This document shows, piece by piece, positions 9,874 to 18,391 of a stretch of 64,000 nt of DNA. Position 1 is the first letter of the stretch; every line of letters begins with the position of its first letter. Origin of the DNA: Vibrio superstes (GTDB taxonomy: Bacteria > Pseudomonadota > Gammaproteobacteria > Enterobacterales > Vibrionaceae); the NCBI RefSeq assembly GCF_003569005.1, contig NZ_BCUR01000004.1:484718-548717 (forward strand), in the 5' to 3' direction. The notes beneath the pieces were generated by a model that saw only the letters and a program-made list of their open reading frames with translations, was not told the origin of the DNA and did not search any database. A program made the translations under genes and the position numbers.

Positions 9874-10251
9874 TTATAGAGACTCAGTGAAAGTACGTGC
9901 GATAACGTCTTTTTGTTGTTCAGCCGTTAGAGAGTTGAAACGCACAGCATAGCCCGATACACGGATAGTTAGCTGAGGGTATTTCTCTGGGTGCTTAACA
10001 GCGTCTTCTAGAGTATCACGCTTAAGAACGTTCACGTTTAGGTGCTGACCGCCTTCGATTTTAGGTGCTTTTTCGATAGCGATTTCGCGGCTCTCGTAGT
10101 CACCTAGATCTGAAGCAGGGATTACTTGATCTGCTTCATAGCCAGACGCTGCAACAACACAACGAGCTTCGTTCTTTTCAGAATCTAGTAGCCAGATAGA
10201 GTTTAGAAGCTCATCGTTAGCTGCCTTAGTGATTTGAATTCCTTGGATCAT
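9874..10251 (-). CDS. grcA: Autonomous glycyl radical cofactor GrcA
   Basis: 125-aa spare glycyl-radical domain (YfiD) that restores oxygen-damaged pyruvate formate-lyase. The C-terminal half carries [16 protein letters not shown], in which the Gly of SGYAVRF is the radical site. Nearly all of the C-terminus matches E. coli YfiD. The start was set at the ATG at 10251 ([10 protein letters not shown]), preceded by GAGGAG. An ORF six codons longer exists but the RBS would then be inside it. Monocistronic, with an FNR-type box 90 bp upstream that fits its anaerobic role. Confidence 0.96.
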   Translation of the reverse strand: MIQGIQITKAANDELLNSIWLLDSEKNEARCVVAASGYEADQVIPASDLGDYESREIAIEKAPKIEGGQHLNVNVLKRDTLEDAVKHPEKYPQLTIRVSGYAVRFNSLTAEQQKDVIARTFTESL

Positions 10252-10570
10252 AATTTTCTCCTCAGCCACATAAGTGGGTTCGATTTACGGATAAACTTGG
10301 AGCTTTTTCAATCGCTCACTGCATGTTTGCCATTTTAATATTGATTTACGTCAAAAAACAACTAAAAACCATATTTTTTTTAAGGTGTTTTCCATGACTA
10401 TGATCAAGTTATAATTAATTCATTGATTTACAGTTCGATCTTTAACAAGATTGGCGAAATTAGCTGTTATTGTGTAGTTTTTTAACAACATTTGTATCAA
10501 GTTTGTTGCTGTATGCGTCGAGTATATCGTGGTGTAAGTGACAACAATTAGAAGATAAAGAGAACTTTTT
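10252..10570. other. Divergent intergenic region grcA/nfo
   Basis: 319 bp, AT-rich, no ORF. Contains the FNR-type box at 10341-10354 and a TATAAT hexamer at 10410-10415 facing nfo with only a weak -35 (TTTTCC). Nothing else stands out. Confidence 0.55.
10341..10354. promoter_or_regulatory. FNR-type box upstream of grcA
   Basis: TTGATTTACGTCAA matches TTGAT-N4-ATCAA at nine of ten consensus bases. It lies 90 bp before the grcA start codon. FNR control of grcA (yfiD) is established in E. coli; its use here is inference. Confidence 0.65.
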
Positions 10571-11422
10571 ATGTCGACAAACAAGTTTATTGGCGCGCAT
10601 GTCTCCGCCGCTGGTGGCGTAGAAAACGCTCCTCTTAGAGCAAAAGAAATTGGTGCAAATGCCTTCGCCTTGTTTACTAAGAATCAGCGACAGTGGGTGG
10701 CTAAGCCTTTAACGCAAAAAAGCATTGATTCGTTCAAGAAAAACTGTACGGCGTTAGGGTTCAAATCTGAGCAGATCCTGCCACACGACTCATACTTGAT
10801 AAATTTGGGTGCCCCTGAAGAAGAAAAGCTAGAGAAATCTCGCGCCGCATTTATTGATGAGATGGAGCGTTGTGAGCAACTTGGTTTGACGCTATTGAAT
10901 TTCCACCCAGGTAGTCACTTAAAGAAAATCTCAGAAACAGAGTGCCTGGCGCGTATTGCTGAATCCATCAACCTTGCTCACAAAGCTGTACCGAATGTCA
11001 TAGCGGTTATTGAGAACACCGCAGGGCAGGGTACTAACCTCGGCTGGCGATTTGAACACCTAGCCGAGATCATTGAACAGGTTGAAGATAAAAGCCGCGT
11101 TGGCGTATGTATCGATACTTGCCACACCTTTGTTGCAGGGTACGACCTACGAACGTTTGAAGCGTGTGAGGAGACATTTGCAGAGTTTGATCGTGTAGTG
11201 GGTATGCACTATCTGCGTGCAATGCACATCAATGATTCAAAAATAGTACTGGGTGGTAAGGTCGATCGACACCACTCATTGGGGGCTGGAGAAATCGGTT
11301 GGGATTGCTTTAAGTACATTTGTCAGGACTCCCGTTTTGATGGAATCCCGCTGATCCTAGAGACCATCGAGCCTGAGATATGGAAAGATGAGATTCAAAG
11401 CCTGCGAGCGTTCGCACTTTAA
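10571..11422 (+). CDS. nfo: Endonuclease IV (AP endonuclease Nfo)
   Basis: 283-aa zinc-dependent apurinic/apyrimidinic endonuclease and 3'-repair diesterase of base excision repair. TIM-barrel signatures with metal-ligand motifs: [54 protein letters not shown] and LILETIEP. All nine expected ligand positions (His, Glu, Asp) appear present. Length fits E. coli Nfo (285 aa). ATG 10571 is preceded by AAAGAGAA. The next large gene is ung, also base excision repair, about 240 bp downstream in the same direction. Confidence 0.97.
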   Translation: MSTNKFIGAHVSAAGGVENAPLRAKEIGANAFALFTKNQRQWVAKPLTQKSIDSFKKNCTALGFKSEQILPHDSYLINLGAPEEEKLEKSRAAFIDEMERCEQLGLTLLNFHPGSHLKKISETECLARIAESINLAHKAVPNVIAVIENTAGQGTNLGWRFEHLAEIIEQVEDKSRVGVCIDTCHTFVAGYDLRTFEACEETFAEFDRVVGMHYLRAMHINDSKIVLGGKVDRHHSLGAGEIGWDCFKYICQDSRFDGIPLILETIEPEIWKDEIQSLRAFAL

Positions 11423-11472
11423 ATTATTTTTCTAATAGTTTGCTTTATTGGCACGCTTCTTCCATTACTTAA

Positions 11473-11488
11473 AGTGACAGCCGTCACA
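11473..11488. promoter_or_regulatory. CRP-like palindrome before the small ORF
   Basis: AGTGA-CAGCCG-TCACA differs from TGTGA-N6-TCACA at one core position. It ends only 19 bp before the small ORF start, so it may be an operator, or part of a short hairpin (GTGAC/GTCAC) in the transcript. Confidence 0.35.
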
Positions 11489-11507
11489 AATAGAATTGGA
11501 GTGTGCC

Positions 11508-11597
11508 ATGTTTACATCTATCTTCCCTCAAGCTCGTCCATGTCAACGTGGTCAAGGTCACCATCGCTCTCCTCAGCGCAGTACTAAAAAGAAGTAA
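11508..11597 (+). CDS. Small basic 29-aa protein, unknown
   Basis: ATG at 11508 with GGAG 9 nt upstream, 29 codons, TAA at 11595. The peptide begins [16 protein letters not shown] and ends in STKKK, rich in Arg, His, Gln, Lys and Ser, with one Cys. No membrane segment and no family I recognise. It sits alone between nfo and ung, same strand, under a CRP-like palindrome. The good RBS and strongly basic bias favour a real gene, but there is no homology evidence here. Alternatively it is a leader for ung. Confidence 0.5.
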   Translation: MFTSIFPQARPCQRGQGHHRSPQRSTKKK

Positions 11598-11662
11598 TAC
11601 CTAAATCCGACTCAGTATGCCAATATCTTCTTTATTGTGACAAAGAGATAGAGAAGACGGCA

Positions 11663-12343
11663 TTGAGTTGGCAAGATTTTATTGAACAGGAGCGCTCGCA
11701 AGAGTACTTCCAAATCCTACAAGCTTTTATCGATGAAGAGCGGGCTTCAGGTAAAGCCATTTACCCTGCACCGGAACATGTTTTTGCAGCATTTGAGCAG
11801 ACACCGATAGAGAAGACTAAAGTGGTCATTCTTGGTCAAGACCCTTATCACGGCCCAAATCAAGCCCACGGTCTTAGCTTTTCAGTGTTGCCGGGTAATA
11901 AGATCCCGCCTTCTCTTCGCAACATCTACAAAGAACTCTCACAAGACATTGAAGGCTTTGAGGTGCCAGATCATGGCTATCTAAAGTCTTGGGCAGAGCA
12001 GGGCGTGCTGCTACTGAATACAGTGTTGACAGTTGAACAAGGCAAAGCCCACTCTCATGCGAAAAGTGGCTGGGAGATATTCACACAAAAAGCCATTGAG
12101 TATTTGGTTAACCAGCAGAAAAATATCGTTTTTATACTTTGGGGAGCGCACGCTCAGAAAAAAGTGGCCAGCATCAATGCGGATGATCACTGTATATTAA
12201 CGTCACCGCATCCATCTCCATTATCGGCCCGACGTGGCTTTTTTGGTTGCCGACATTTTTCCTTAGCTAACCACTATTTAGATCAATGCGGCAAAAACGG
12301 CATAAACTGGCATATCCCAACGGCTAATTTGACGCTTTTTTGA
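11663..12343 (+). CDS. ung: Uracil-DNA glycosylase
   Basis: 226-aa family-1 enzyme that removes uracil from DNA in base excision repair. Motifs: [18 protein letters not shown] (catalytic Asp, water-activating loop), [12 protein letters not shown], and [17 protein letters not shown] (minor-groove intercalation loop). Start set at TTG 11663 because the resulting SWQDFIEQE aligns with the family N-terminus (TWHDV). No in-frame ATG or GTG lies between it and the upstream stop. Shine-Dalgarno GAGAAG is modest. Length matches E. coli Ung (229 aa). Confidence 0.96.
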   Translation: MSWQDFIEQERSQEYFQILQAFIDEERASGKAIYPAPEHVFAAFEQTPIEKTKVVILGQDPYHGPNQAHGLSFSVLPGNKIPPSLRNIYKELSQDIEGFEVPDHGYLKSWAEQGVLLLNTVLTVEQGKAHSHAKSGWEIFTQKAIEYLVNQQKNIVFILWGAHAQKKVASINADDHCILTSPHPSPLSARRGFFGCRHFSLANHYLDQCGKNGINWHIPTANLTLF

Positions 12344-12413
12344 GGTATCCCTAAAACATAGATCGGTAAAATTGCTTAAACTTAAGTTAGTTATTGATAT
12401 GGAGGGATGAATC

Positions 12414-12965
12414 ATGATGATTGAAAGGATCCGTCGCGAGCACGGGTACATGGTGCGCTTGCTCGCGATCTTGAGGAAGAAACTGACGCAACTGAAAAGT
12501 GAAGAACCGATCAACTATACCTTGTTAAAAGAGATTGTTGATTATCTTTGCGATCACTCTGAAAAAACGCACCATCCTAAAGAAGACCTTATTTATCATT
12601 ACTTTATTGAGAAGTATGGCAAGCAAGATAAGATCAGCAATCTTGAAGCCGAACACATAGTCCTATCTAAGACAACGCACGAATTTTTGGATGTTGTGGA
12701 GATGGTATTGCAAGATGCTGTGGTTCCTTTGGATGTATTTTCACAGCAACTTGAAACCTTTATTCAAGAGCAAAAACGACATCTGGATCTTGAGGAGCGT
12801 GAAGTTCTACCTTTGATCAATAAAACTTTTAGCACTTCAGATTGGCAATTTCTTGAGAAAAAATGGGGTGCACAAGAAGACGACCCTGTATTTGGTGAGA
12901 CTATTGCTGATAAGTACAAGCAGCTGGCTGCTAGAGTCAAGCAAACGGATGAAGAGTGCATTTAG
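12414..12965 (+). CDS. Hemerythrin HHE domain protein
   Basis: 183-aa helical protein with the hemerythrin-type pattern: IRREHGYM, LCDHSEKTHHPKEDLIY, EAEHIVL and QKRHLDLEEREVLPLI. The spaced His and Glu/Asp residues would form a di-iron centre. Such proteins bind O2 or NO or act as iron or redox sensors. Which of these applies cannot be told from sequence. GGAGGG lies 7 nt before ATG 12414; a second ATG follows directly. Likely monocistronic, ending at a strong terminator. Confidence 0.88.
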   Translation: MMIERIRREHGYMVRLLAILRKKLTQLKSEEPINYTLLKEIVDYLCDHSEKTHHPKEDLIYHYFIEKYGKQDKISNLEAEHIVLSKTTHEFLDVVEMVLQDAVVPLDVFSQQLETFIQEQKRHLDLEEREVLPLINKTFSTSDWQFLEKKWGAQEDDPVFGETIADKYKQLAARVKQTDEECI

Positions 12966-12978
12966 TACAGATATAAAA

Positions 12979-13003
12979 AAGGATGGGTTAGACCCATCCT
13001 TTG
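12979..13003. terminator. Terminator after HHE gene
   Basis: Hairpin GGATGGGT/ACCCATCC with A-run before and short T stretch after. It may also serve the convergent DUF3545 gene. Confidence 0.75.
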
Positions 13004-13022
13004 TCTTTCAAGGGAATCCGTT

Positions 13023-13208
13023 TTACAGCTGAATGTCTTCTAAGCGATATTCACTGCACACGTCCAAATCTAACAACTCCTTTTGTAGTCTCTGACGATC
13101 TTTGATTGCTTCAATTTCACGCCACTTACGTTTTACCGGTTTTGAGCGACCTCTGCGAGTCCCACTTTCTTGTGATTCAAAGATACTTTCAAGTTGCAAG
13201 CCATCCAT
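13023..13208 (-). CDS. DUF3545 family small protein
   Basis: 61-aa charged cytoplasmic protein. The core RSKPVKRKWREIEAIKDRQR followed by LQKELLDLDV resembles the DUF3545 family of Vibrio and relatives; function unknown. The basic helix followed by an acidic C-terminus (EYRLEDIQL) could suggest nucleic acid or ribosome contact, but that is inference only. AAGGGA RBS precedes ATG 13208. Convergent with the HHE gene. Confidence 0.82.
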   Translation of the reverse strand: MDGLQLESIFESQESGTRRGRSKPVKRKWREIEAIKDRQRLQKELLDLDVCSEYRLEDIQL

Positions 13209-13609
13209 AAGCTATCCCTTCTAACTGTAATTAAGTACTTTTCTAGCGATTACCTAGCGTGGGTTAAAAACCCTTTAACCAGCTAAGCAAGCTTGCCGAC
13301 ATTATTACCATGAACATTGCCACTTTATCTTTGAACTGTTTCGCAATTATTTCTCAATCGTGAAGCTTTTGTTCGTCAATGAGGGCTATTTCACACTGGT
13401 CAATAACATAGCTGTATGAAAAGTATACGAAAAAGTGTGCAATTTGATTTCTGATGTCGATGACGGCATGATGCGCTCGAAAACTGTAATTCGAAGAATG
13501 GTGTATGGGTAATCGTTTGCCATCTACAATACTCAGGTCAAATTATAAAAAAACCGAGTAGTAACCATTCCATTGCTCTTAATCGAGCCTATTTGAGTAC
13601 GAGGTTGAT
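13209..13609. other. Divergent intergenic region DUF3545/agcS
   Basis: 401 bp, AT-rich, no credible ORF. A 7-bp inverted repeat GGTTAAA (13262-13268) / TTTAACC (13274-13280) lies near the DUF3545 side. I looked for a glycine riboswitch, which precedes an agcS-type gene in V. cholerae, and found none of its conserved segments. Confidence 0.5.
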
Positions 13610-15106
13610 GTGACAGACTTAATCAATTTAATGAGTGATCTTCTTTGGGGATCAATTCTTATTTATTTACTTGTTGGTGGTGGTATTTACTTCACCATTC
13701 GTCTTGGTTTTATTCAGTTCAGACACTTTGGTCACATGTTCAGTGTCCTGAAAAACAGCCGCAAAGCCGATAAAGCTGGTATTTCTTCTTTCCAAGCACT
13801 TTGTACCAGTCTTGCTGCCCGTGTTGGTACCGGTAATATGGCCGGTGTTGCGGTAGCACTAACTTTGGGCGGCCCTGGTGCTATCTTCTGGATGTGGCTA
13901 ATTGCTATGTTAGGCATGGCAACATCATTTGCTGAGAGTGCTCTGGCACAGCTATACAAGACTAAAGATGAAGACGGTAACTACCGTGGCGGACCTGCCT
14001 ACTACATGGAAAAAGGTCTAGGCATGCGTTGGATGGGGGCATTGTTTTCTATTTTCCTCATCATTGCGTTTGGTTTGGTTTTTAATGCCGTTCAAGCAAA
14101 TGCAATTGTTAATGCTGTCATCCATGACTTAGCACTTCCTGCGCATATGCTATCTATTGGTGAGTTTGAATTTGATAGAAATGCACTTATCGGTGGTGTA
14201 CTTATTGCCGCTCTTGCTTCTTTCGTTATTTTTGGTGGCATTCGAAAAATAGCCCGAACAGCTGAAATTATTGTTCCTTTTATGGCGTTAGCTTACTTAG
14301 GCCTCGCGCTGTTTGTAATGTTCACTAACTTGGATAAAGTGCCAGATATATTAGCTCTTATTTTCAAGAGTGCATTCGGTTTACAAGAAGCAGCTGCTGG
14401 TGGCGTAGGTTACGCTATTACGCAAGCGATGATTAATGGCATCAAACGTGGTTTGTTTTCGAATGAAGCTGGTATGGGTTCTGCTCCTAACGCAGCTGCG
14501 TCTGCAACTCCTTACCCACCGCACCCTGCATCACAGGGTTATGTGCAGATGTTAGGTGTATTTATGGACACTATTGTCATCTGTTCTGCAACTGTAGCAA
14601 TTATTCTTGTTTCTGGAGAATATGTACCAGGAGGTGAAATGACTGGTATTGAGCTAACTCAGCGAGCATTGACTTCAGAGGTTGGCAATTGGGGTGGCTC
14701 ATTTATTGCAATCGCAATCTTCTTCTTTGCGTTCACTTCTATTATTGCGAACTACTCGTATGCAGAAACGAACCTTATTTTCCTTGAGCACAACCACAAA
14801 GCGGGTCTTAACATCTTCCGTGTGATTGTACTTGGCATGGTATTGTTTGGTTCTGTTGCAAGTATAGATATTGTCTGGGTATTGGCTGATGTCTCTATGG
14901 GCTTGATGGCGATAGTGAACATGGTGGCTATCTTGCTACTGTCTGGCATCGTAGTGAAGCTGGCAAAAGACTATAATCAACAGCTAAAAGCGGGCAAGGT
15001 GCCAACCTTTAACGCTAAAGACTACCCAGAGCTTCACTCTCAACTAGAAGAGGGTATCTGGGACGACCACGAAGAGCTCAAGGCTCAGGTGCAAAGAAAC
15101 AAATAA
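13610..15106 (+). CDS. Sodium:alanine symporter family protein (AgcS type)
   Basis: 498-aa inner-membrane transporter of the alanine or glycine:cation symporter family, importing small neutral amino acids with Na+. About ten membrane segments. Family signatures: GGGIYFTIRLGFIQFRHF, ALCTSLAARVGTGNMAGVA, GGPGAIFWMW, FSNEAGMGSAPNAAA. Start is GTG 13610, six nt after GAGG. The ATG overlapping it (13608) reads straight into TGA. Substrate (Ala, Gly or other) cannot be fixed from sequence. Monocistronic with its own terminator. Confidence 0.93.
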   Translation: MTDLINLMSDLLWGSILIYLLVGGGIYFTIRLGFIQFRHFGHMFSVLKNSRKADKAGISSFQALCTSLAARVGTGNMAGVAVALTLGGPGAIFWMWLIAMLGMATSFAESALAQLYKTKDEDGNYRGGPAYYMEKGLGMRWMGALFSIFLIIAFGLVFNAVQANAIVNAVIHDLALPAHMLSIGEFEFDRNALIGGVLIAALASFVIFGGIRKIARTAEIIVPFMALAYLGLALFVMFTNLDKVPDILALIFKSAFGLQEAAAGGVGYAITQAMINGIKRGLFSNEAGMGSAPNAAASATPYPPHPASQGYVQMLGVFMDTIVICSATVAIILVSGEYVPGGEMTGIELTQRALTSEVGNWGGSFIAIAIFFFAFTSIIANYSYAETNLIFLEHNHKAGLNIFRVIVLGMVLFGSVASIDIVWVLADVSMGLMAIVNMVAILLLSGIVVKLAKDYNQQLKAGKVPTFNAKDYPELHSQLEEGIWDDHEELKAQVQRNK

Positions 15107-15134
15107 TCGACTACGCCGATTAAAACAATAGTAA

Positions 15135-15165
15135 GAGCCGTGCTGACTTAGCACGGCTTTTTTTA
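15135..15165 (+). terminator. Terminator after agcS-type gene
   Basis: Stem AGCCGTGCT/AGCACGGCT (15136-15144, 15150-15158) with seven T. Confidence 0.92.
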
Positions 15166-15211
15166 TACTCTAGAGAACATATGGTAAGAAACCCGAGTAA
15201 AGGACATTGGT

Positions 15212-15985
15212 ATGCTGATTTTAGTCTCACCGGCAAAAACGCTAGATTTTGAATCACCACTGGCAACAGAGCGCTATACACAACCTGATTTTATTGCTGA
15301 TTCAGCGGAGTTGGTGAAGGTGTGTAAAAAACTGACTCCAGTGGATATCTCTGGCTTGATGAAAGTTAGCGATAAGATTGCAGGACTGAACGTGGCCCGC
15401 TTTCAAGAATGGAGCAAAACCTTTACACCAGACAACTCACGTCCAGCGATCCTTGCTTTTAAGGGTGACGTCTATACAGGACTAGAGGCAGAGACATTCA
15501 GTGAGCAAGACTTTGACTATGCCGAGCGCCATTTCCGCATGCTATCGGGCCTGTATGGGCTGTTAAAGCCATTGGACCTTATGCAGCCCTATCGCCTAGA
15601 GATGGGAACAAGACTCGCCAATAATAGAGGCAGTAATCTGTATCATTTCTGGGGAGATAAGATCACAGAGAAGGTCAATGAAACCTTAGCTGAGCAAGGT
15701 GATGATCTTCTGATCAATCTAGCATCAAATGAGTACTTTAAAGCGGTTAAGCCAAAGAATGTCCAAGGCCGAGTTATTACCCCTGTGTTTAAAGACCTGA
15801 AAAACGGCCAGTATAAGGTGATTAGTTTCTTTGCTAAAAAGGCAAGAGGCATGATGGCAAAATACATCATTCAGAATCAAGTCGATAGCCTCGATGCTCT
15901 AAAGCAATTTGACTACGCGGGTTACTACTTTAGTGATACGGATTCGACGCCGAGAGAGTTAGTCTTTAAGCGAGACCAACAATAA
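15212..15985 (+). CDS. yaaA: Peroxide stress protein YaaA
   Basis: 257-aa UPF0246/DUF328 protein that in E. coli limits free iron and oxidative DNA damage during peroxide stress and binds DNA. Recognised by N-terminal [64 protein letters not shown] and [11 protein letters not shown]. Full length. ATG with AAGGACA upstream. In E. coli yaaA lies near thr as well, though not in this order. Confidence 0.95.
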   Translation: MLILVSPAKTLDFESPLATERYTQPDFIADSAELVKVCKKLTPVDISGLMKVSDKIAGLNVARFQEWSKTFTPDNSRPAILAFKGDVYTGLEAETFSEQDFDYAERHFRMLSGLYGLLKPLDLMQPYRLEMGTRLANNRGSNLYHFWGDKITEKVNETLAEQGDDLLINLASNEYFKAVKPKNVQGRVITPVFKDLKNGQYKVISFFAKKARGMMAKYIIQNQVDSLDALKQFDYAGYYFSDTDSTPRELVFKRDQQ

Positions 15986-15996
15986 CGGTTAACCAT

Positions 15997-16022
15997 TAAA
16001 CCCAGCTCTTGCTGGGTTTAAT
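15997..16022. terminator. Hairpin after yaaA
   Basis: Perfect 10-bp stem TAAACCCAGC/GCTGGGTTTA without a long T-run. It may be a weak terminator in both directions. Confidence 0.55.
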
Positions 16023-16036
16023 ATAAGGATACACCC

Positions 16037-16597
16037 ATGATTCTAGAAACACCCAGACTGCTTTTAAGAACATGGAAGCCTACCGACTTTGATGCCTTTG
16101 TGCAGATGAACCTCACTCCTGAGGTGATGCGATTTTTCCCCAGTACATTGACCCCAATGCAAAGTGTTGAATCAGCGCGACGCTTGTCTGAAGAACTCGA
16201 CAAGCAAGGTTGGGGAATGTGGGCTGTAGAATGCAAGCAAACCCATCAATTTGTCGGTATGGTGGGACTGCAGCAACGCTTGGCCGAAGATGGCATTCTG
16301 GACACTCATTTTGTGGAAGTGGTTTGGCGATTGCAGCAAGCATTTTGGGGACAAGGCTTAGCCCCGGAGGCAGCAAGTGCAGCAATTACCTATGCCTTCG
16401 CACAGTTGCCATTCGATACTATCTACAGCCTAACAGCATTGAGCAATCTTCCCTCTCAGCGAGTAATGCAGAAGATAGGTATGCACAATACTGAAAAAGA
16501 CTTCCAGCACCCAAAGCTCGGTGCTGATTCTCCTCTTAGCTGGCACTGTCTTTATAAACTCACCAAATCACAGTGGTTAAGCTCGAGACGATCCTAA
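16037..16597 (+). CDS. GNAT family N-acetyltransferase (RimJ/RimL-like)
   Basis: 186-aa protein with the start typical of RimJ-like acetyltransferases (ILETPRLLLRTWKPTDFDAF). It also has a central acetyl-CoA-binding region (VVWRLQQAFWGQGLAPEAASAAI) and a late strand/helix with LSNLPSQRVMQKIGM. The RimJ-like subset acts on ribosomal proteins, small molecules or antibiotics; the substrate here is unknown. The A-motif Q/R-x-x-G-x-G/A appears as QGLAPE. AAGGA RBS before ATG 16037. Same direction as the VOC gene 32 bp downstream; probably cotranscribed. Confidence 0.9.
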   Translation: MILETPRLLLRTWKPTDFDAFVQMNLTPEVMRFFPSTLTPMQSVESARRLSEELDKQGWGMWAVECKQTHQFVGMVGLQQRLAEDGILDTHFVEVVWRLQQAFWGQGLAPEAASAAITYAFAQLPFDTIYSLTALSNLPSQRVMQKIGMHNTEKDFQHPKLGADSPLSWHCLYKLTKSQWLSSRRS

Positions 16598-16629
16598 ACT
16601 AAGGGAGTCATTTATTTGGGAGTAAAATA

Positions 16630-17058
16630 ATGGAAGCGAGAGTAAGCATCATTACATTGGGGGTGTCAGACTTGAAGCGCTCGCATGCCTTCTATTCCGC
16701 ACTTGGCTTTCCCTCTAGCTACACTGAAGAGCAAGATATTGTATTTTTCAGAACGTCGGGAGTTTGTATAGCCCTCTATCCAATGCATAAATTGGCTGAA
16801 GATATTGGAATTAACCTGCCAGATTATCAAAACCAAGCACCAATGATGACATTAGCGCATAACACCAAAGCACAGCATCAGGTGGATGAGATCCTAGACC
16901 TTGCGGTAAAAGCGGGTGGCACTCTGGTTAAGCCCGCTCAGCGAGTATTTTGGGGGGGTTACAGTGGTTATTTTCGAGATCCAGATGGGCATTATTGGGA
17001 AATAGCTCATGCCGATTTTTGGCAGTTCAATGAAGATGGTAGTTTACTGATTGAGTAA
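16630..17058 (+). CDS. VOC family protein (glyoxalase/bleomycin-resistance fold)
   Basis: 142-aa vicinal-oxygen-chelate fold protein with two beta-alpha-beta-beta-beta modules: VSIITLGVSDLKRSHAFYSALGF at the start and YFRDPDGHYWEIAHADFW near the end. The C-terminal Glu in YWEIA is a usual metal ligand, but the paired N-terminal His is replaced (ITLGV), so metal use is uncertain. Substrate unknown. Spacing to the upstream GNAT gene suggests a two-gene unit. Confidence 0.9.
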   Translation: MEARVSIITLGVSDLKRSHAFYSALGFPSSYTEEQDIVFFRTSGVCIALYPMHKLAEDIGINLPDYQNQAPMMTLAHNTKAQHQVDEILDLAVKAGGTLVKPAQRVFWGGYSGYFRDPDGHYWEIAHADFWQFNEDGSLLIE

Positions 17059-17061
17059 CAA

Positions 17062-17092
17062 AGAAAAATCCCCGGCTCAAAGAGCCGGGGAC
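17062..17092 (-). terminator. srmB terminator
   Basis: 9-bp GC-rich stem CCCCGGCTC (17070-17078) / GAGCCGGGG (17082-17090), followed on the minus strand by ATTTTTCTT. It probably also stops the convergent VOC transcript. Confidence 0.85.
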
Positions 17093-17096
17093 TGTA

Positions 17097-18317
17097 TTAT
17101 TTCTTCTTTTTCTTAGCCTTGGTTGCGGTTTTTGCAGCTGGCTTCTTTTTCTTCTTCTTAAACACTGGTTTTTTGTGTTTAGGGCGAAGCTCCTTGATGA
17201 AGCGTTCTTTGATCGCTTCTTTCGTGTAGCGCTCAACACGGTCAATCATTGGTTGATCGTGCGCCTCAACGATAGATACTGCGTTACCTTTTTTGCCTGC
17301 TCGCGCTGTACGACCAATACGATGAAGGTATACATCAGCGGTGCGAGGTAAATCGTAGTTAATTACATGGCTAACGTCTGGTAAGTCAATACCACGAGCG
17401 GCAACATCGGTCGCCAGTAATACGTTCACTTGGCCATCACGGAAGCGAGCAATCGCGTTGTTACGACGATCTTGAGGCATCTCACCTTGGATCCAGCTAC
17501 AAGGGATTTGAGCACTGTCCAGTTGTTGACGAAGCTCTGCAAGGCGTTCACGCGTTTTCAGGAAGATAATGCTTCTTTCCGCTTGCTCGGTAATGATGTA
17601 CTTAAGCAGTTCTAGCTTATGCTCTGCATCATCGGCACGGTGATACCACTGTTGAATTTTTTTACGTTCTTTTAGTGAAGGCTGTGCATCAATTTCTGCA
17701 GGGTCTTTAAGTAGGCCTTCGGTGAAGCCTTCAACGCCTTTGCCTTCAAGAGTTGCTGAGAACAATAGCGTCTGTTTACGCCAGCGACACTCGTTCGACA
17801 GTCGGTCTACGATTGGGCCAAAGCCCATGTCTAGCATTCGGTCAGCTTCGTCTAAGATTAGCCATTCGATAGCTCGGCAGTCGAAACGCTCTGCGTTGAT
17901 GTATTCCATCAATCGACCTGGCGTCGCAACCACAATGTCTTGAGTAGTTGATAGGATATCAGCGTGGTCTTGATACATAACACCACCGGTGATGGTGAAA
18001 ATATTAAGGCTGGTATGTTTTGCTAATTCTTTAGCTTGTTCCGTAATCTGCATCGCCAACTCGCGAGTAGGAGTCAGAATCAATACTCGTGCTGGACCGC
18101 CACGACGACGTGGAAAGTCTAAAAGGTATTGCAACGCAGGAAGTACAAAAGCCGCGGTTTTACCTGTGCCTGTTGGGGCAGAAGCTAGGATATCTCTACC
18201 GTCCAGGGCTTGAGGGATCGCTTCACTTTGTACTTTTGTTGGCCTTTCAAAGCCGATTTCTTCTATGGCTTTAATAAGGGATTGGTCTAAATCTAACTCA
18301 GCAAAAGTTCTTAACAC
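17097..18317 (-). CDS. srmB: DEAD-box RNA helicase SrmB
   Basis: 406-aa ATP-dependent RNA helicase assisting early 50S assembly. Motifs in order: F-xx-LDLDQSL, Q motif with RPTKVQSEAIP, Walker A SAPTGTGKT, PTRELA, DEAD as LILDEADRMLD, SAT, IIFLKTRERL, ATDVAARGIDLPD, and HRIGRTARAG. ERKKIQQWYHRADD and CRWRKQTLLFSATLEG match SrmB rather than RhlE/DeaD. The tail is almost pure Lys/Ala, ending in five Lys. Start chosen at GTG 18317, seven nt after GGAG; a TTG five codons upstream overlaps that RBS. Lies 74 bp downstream of trmN6 on the same strand, whereas the two are divergent in E. coli. Confidence 0.95.
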   Translation of the reverse strand: MLRTFAELDLDQSLIKAIEEIGFERPTKVQSEAIPQALDGRDILASAPTGTGKTAAFVLPALQYLLDFPRRRGGPARVLILTPTRELAMQITEQAKELAKHTSLNIFTITGGVMYQDHADILSTTQDIVVATPGRLMEYINAERFDCRAIEWLILDEADRMLDMGFGPIVDRLSNECRWRKQTLLFSATLEGKGVEGFTEGLLKDPAEIDAQPSLKERKKIQQWYHRADDAEHKLELLKYIITEQAERSIIFLKTRERLAELRQQLDSAQIPCSWIQGEMPQDRRNNAIARFRDGQVNVLLATDVAARGIDLPDVSHVINYDLPRTADVYLHRIGRTARAGKKGNAVSIVEAHDQPMIDRVERYTKEAIKERFIKELRPKHKKPVFKKKKKKPAAKTATKAKKKKK

Positions 18318-18368
18318 TGCAGTGCTCCGCAAACGGGTGGACGATAAAAGAAAGTATTATAGTTTAAT

Positions 18369-18384
18369 GGTGACGCACGTCACA
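18369..18384. promoter_or_regulatory. CRP-like palindrome between trmN6 and srmB
   Basis: GGTGA-CGCACG-TCACA has one mismatch to the core TGTGA-N6-TCACA. It lies 52 bp before the srmB start on the minus strand. No supporting promoter hexamers could be chosen with confidence. Confidence 0.35.
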
Positions 18385-18391
18385 CTCTTAT

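Noticed and set aside
13209..13609. Possible glycine riboswitch upstream of the AgcS-type symporter
   Set aside because: A V. cholerae agcS-type gene has one, but none of the conserved aptamer segments is present here.
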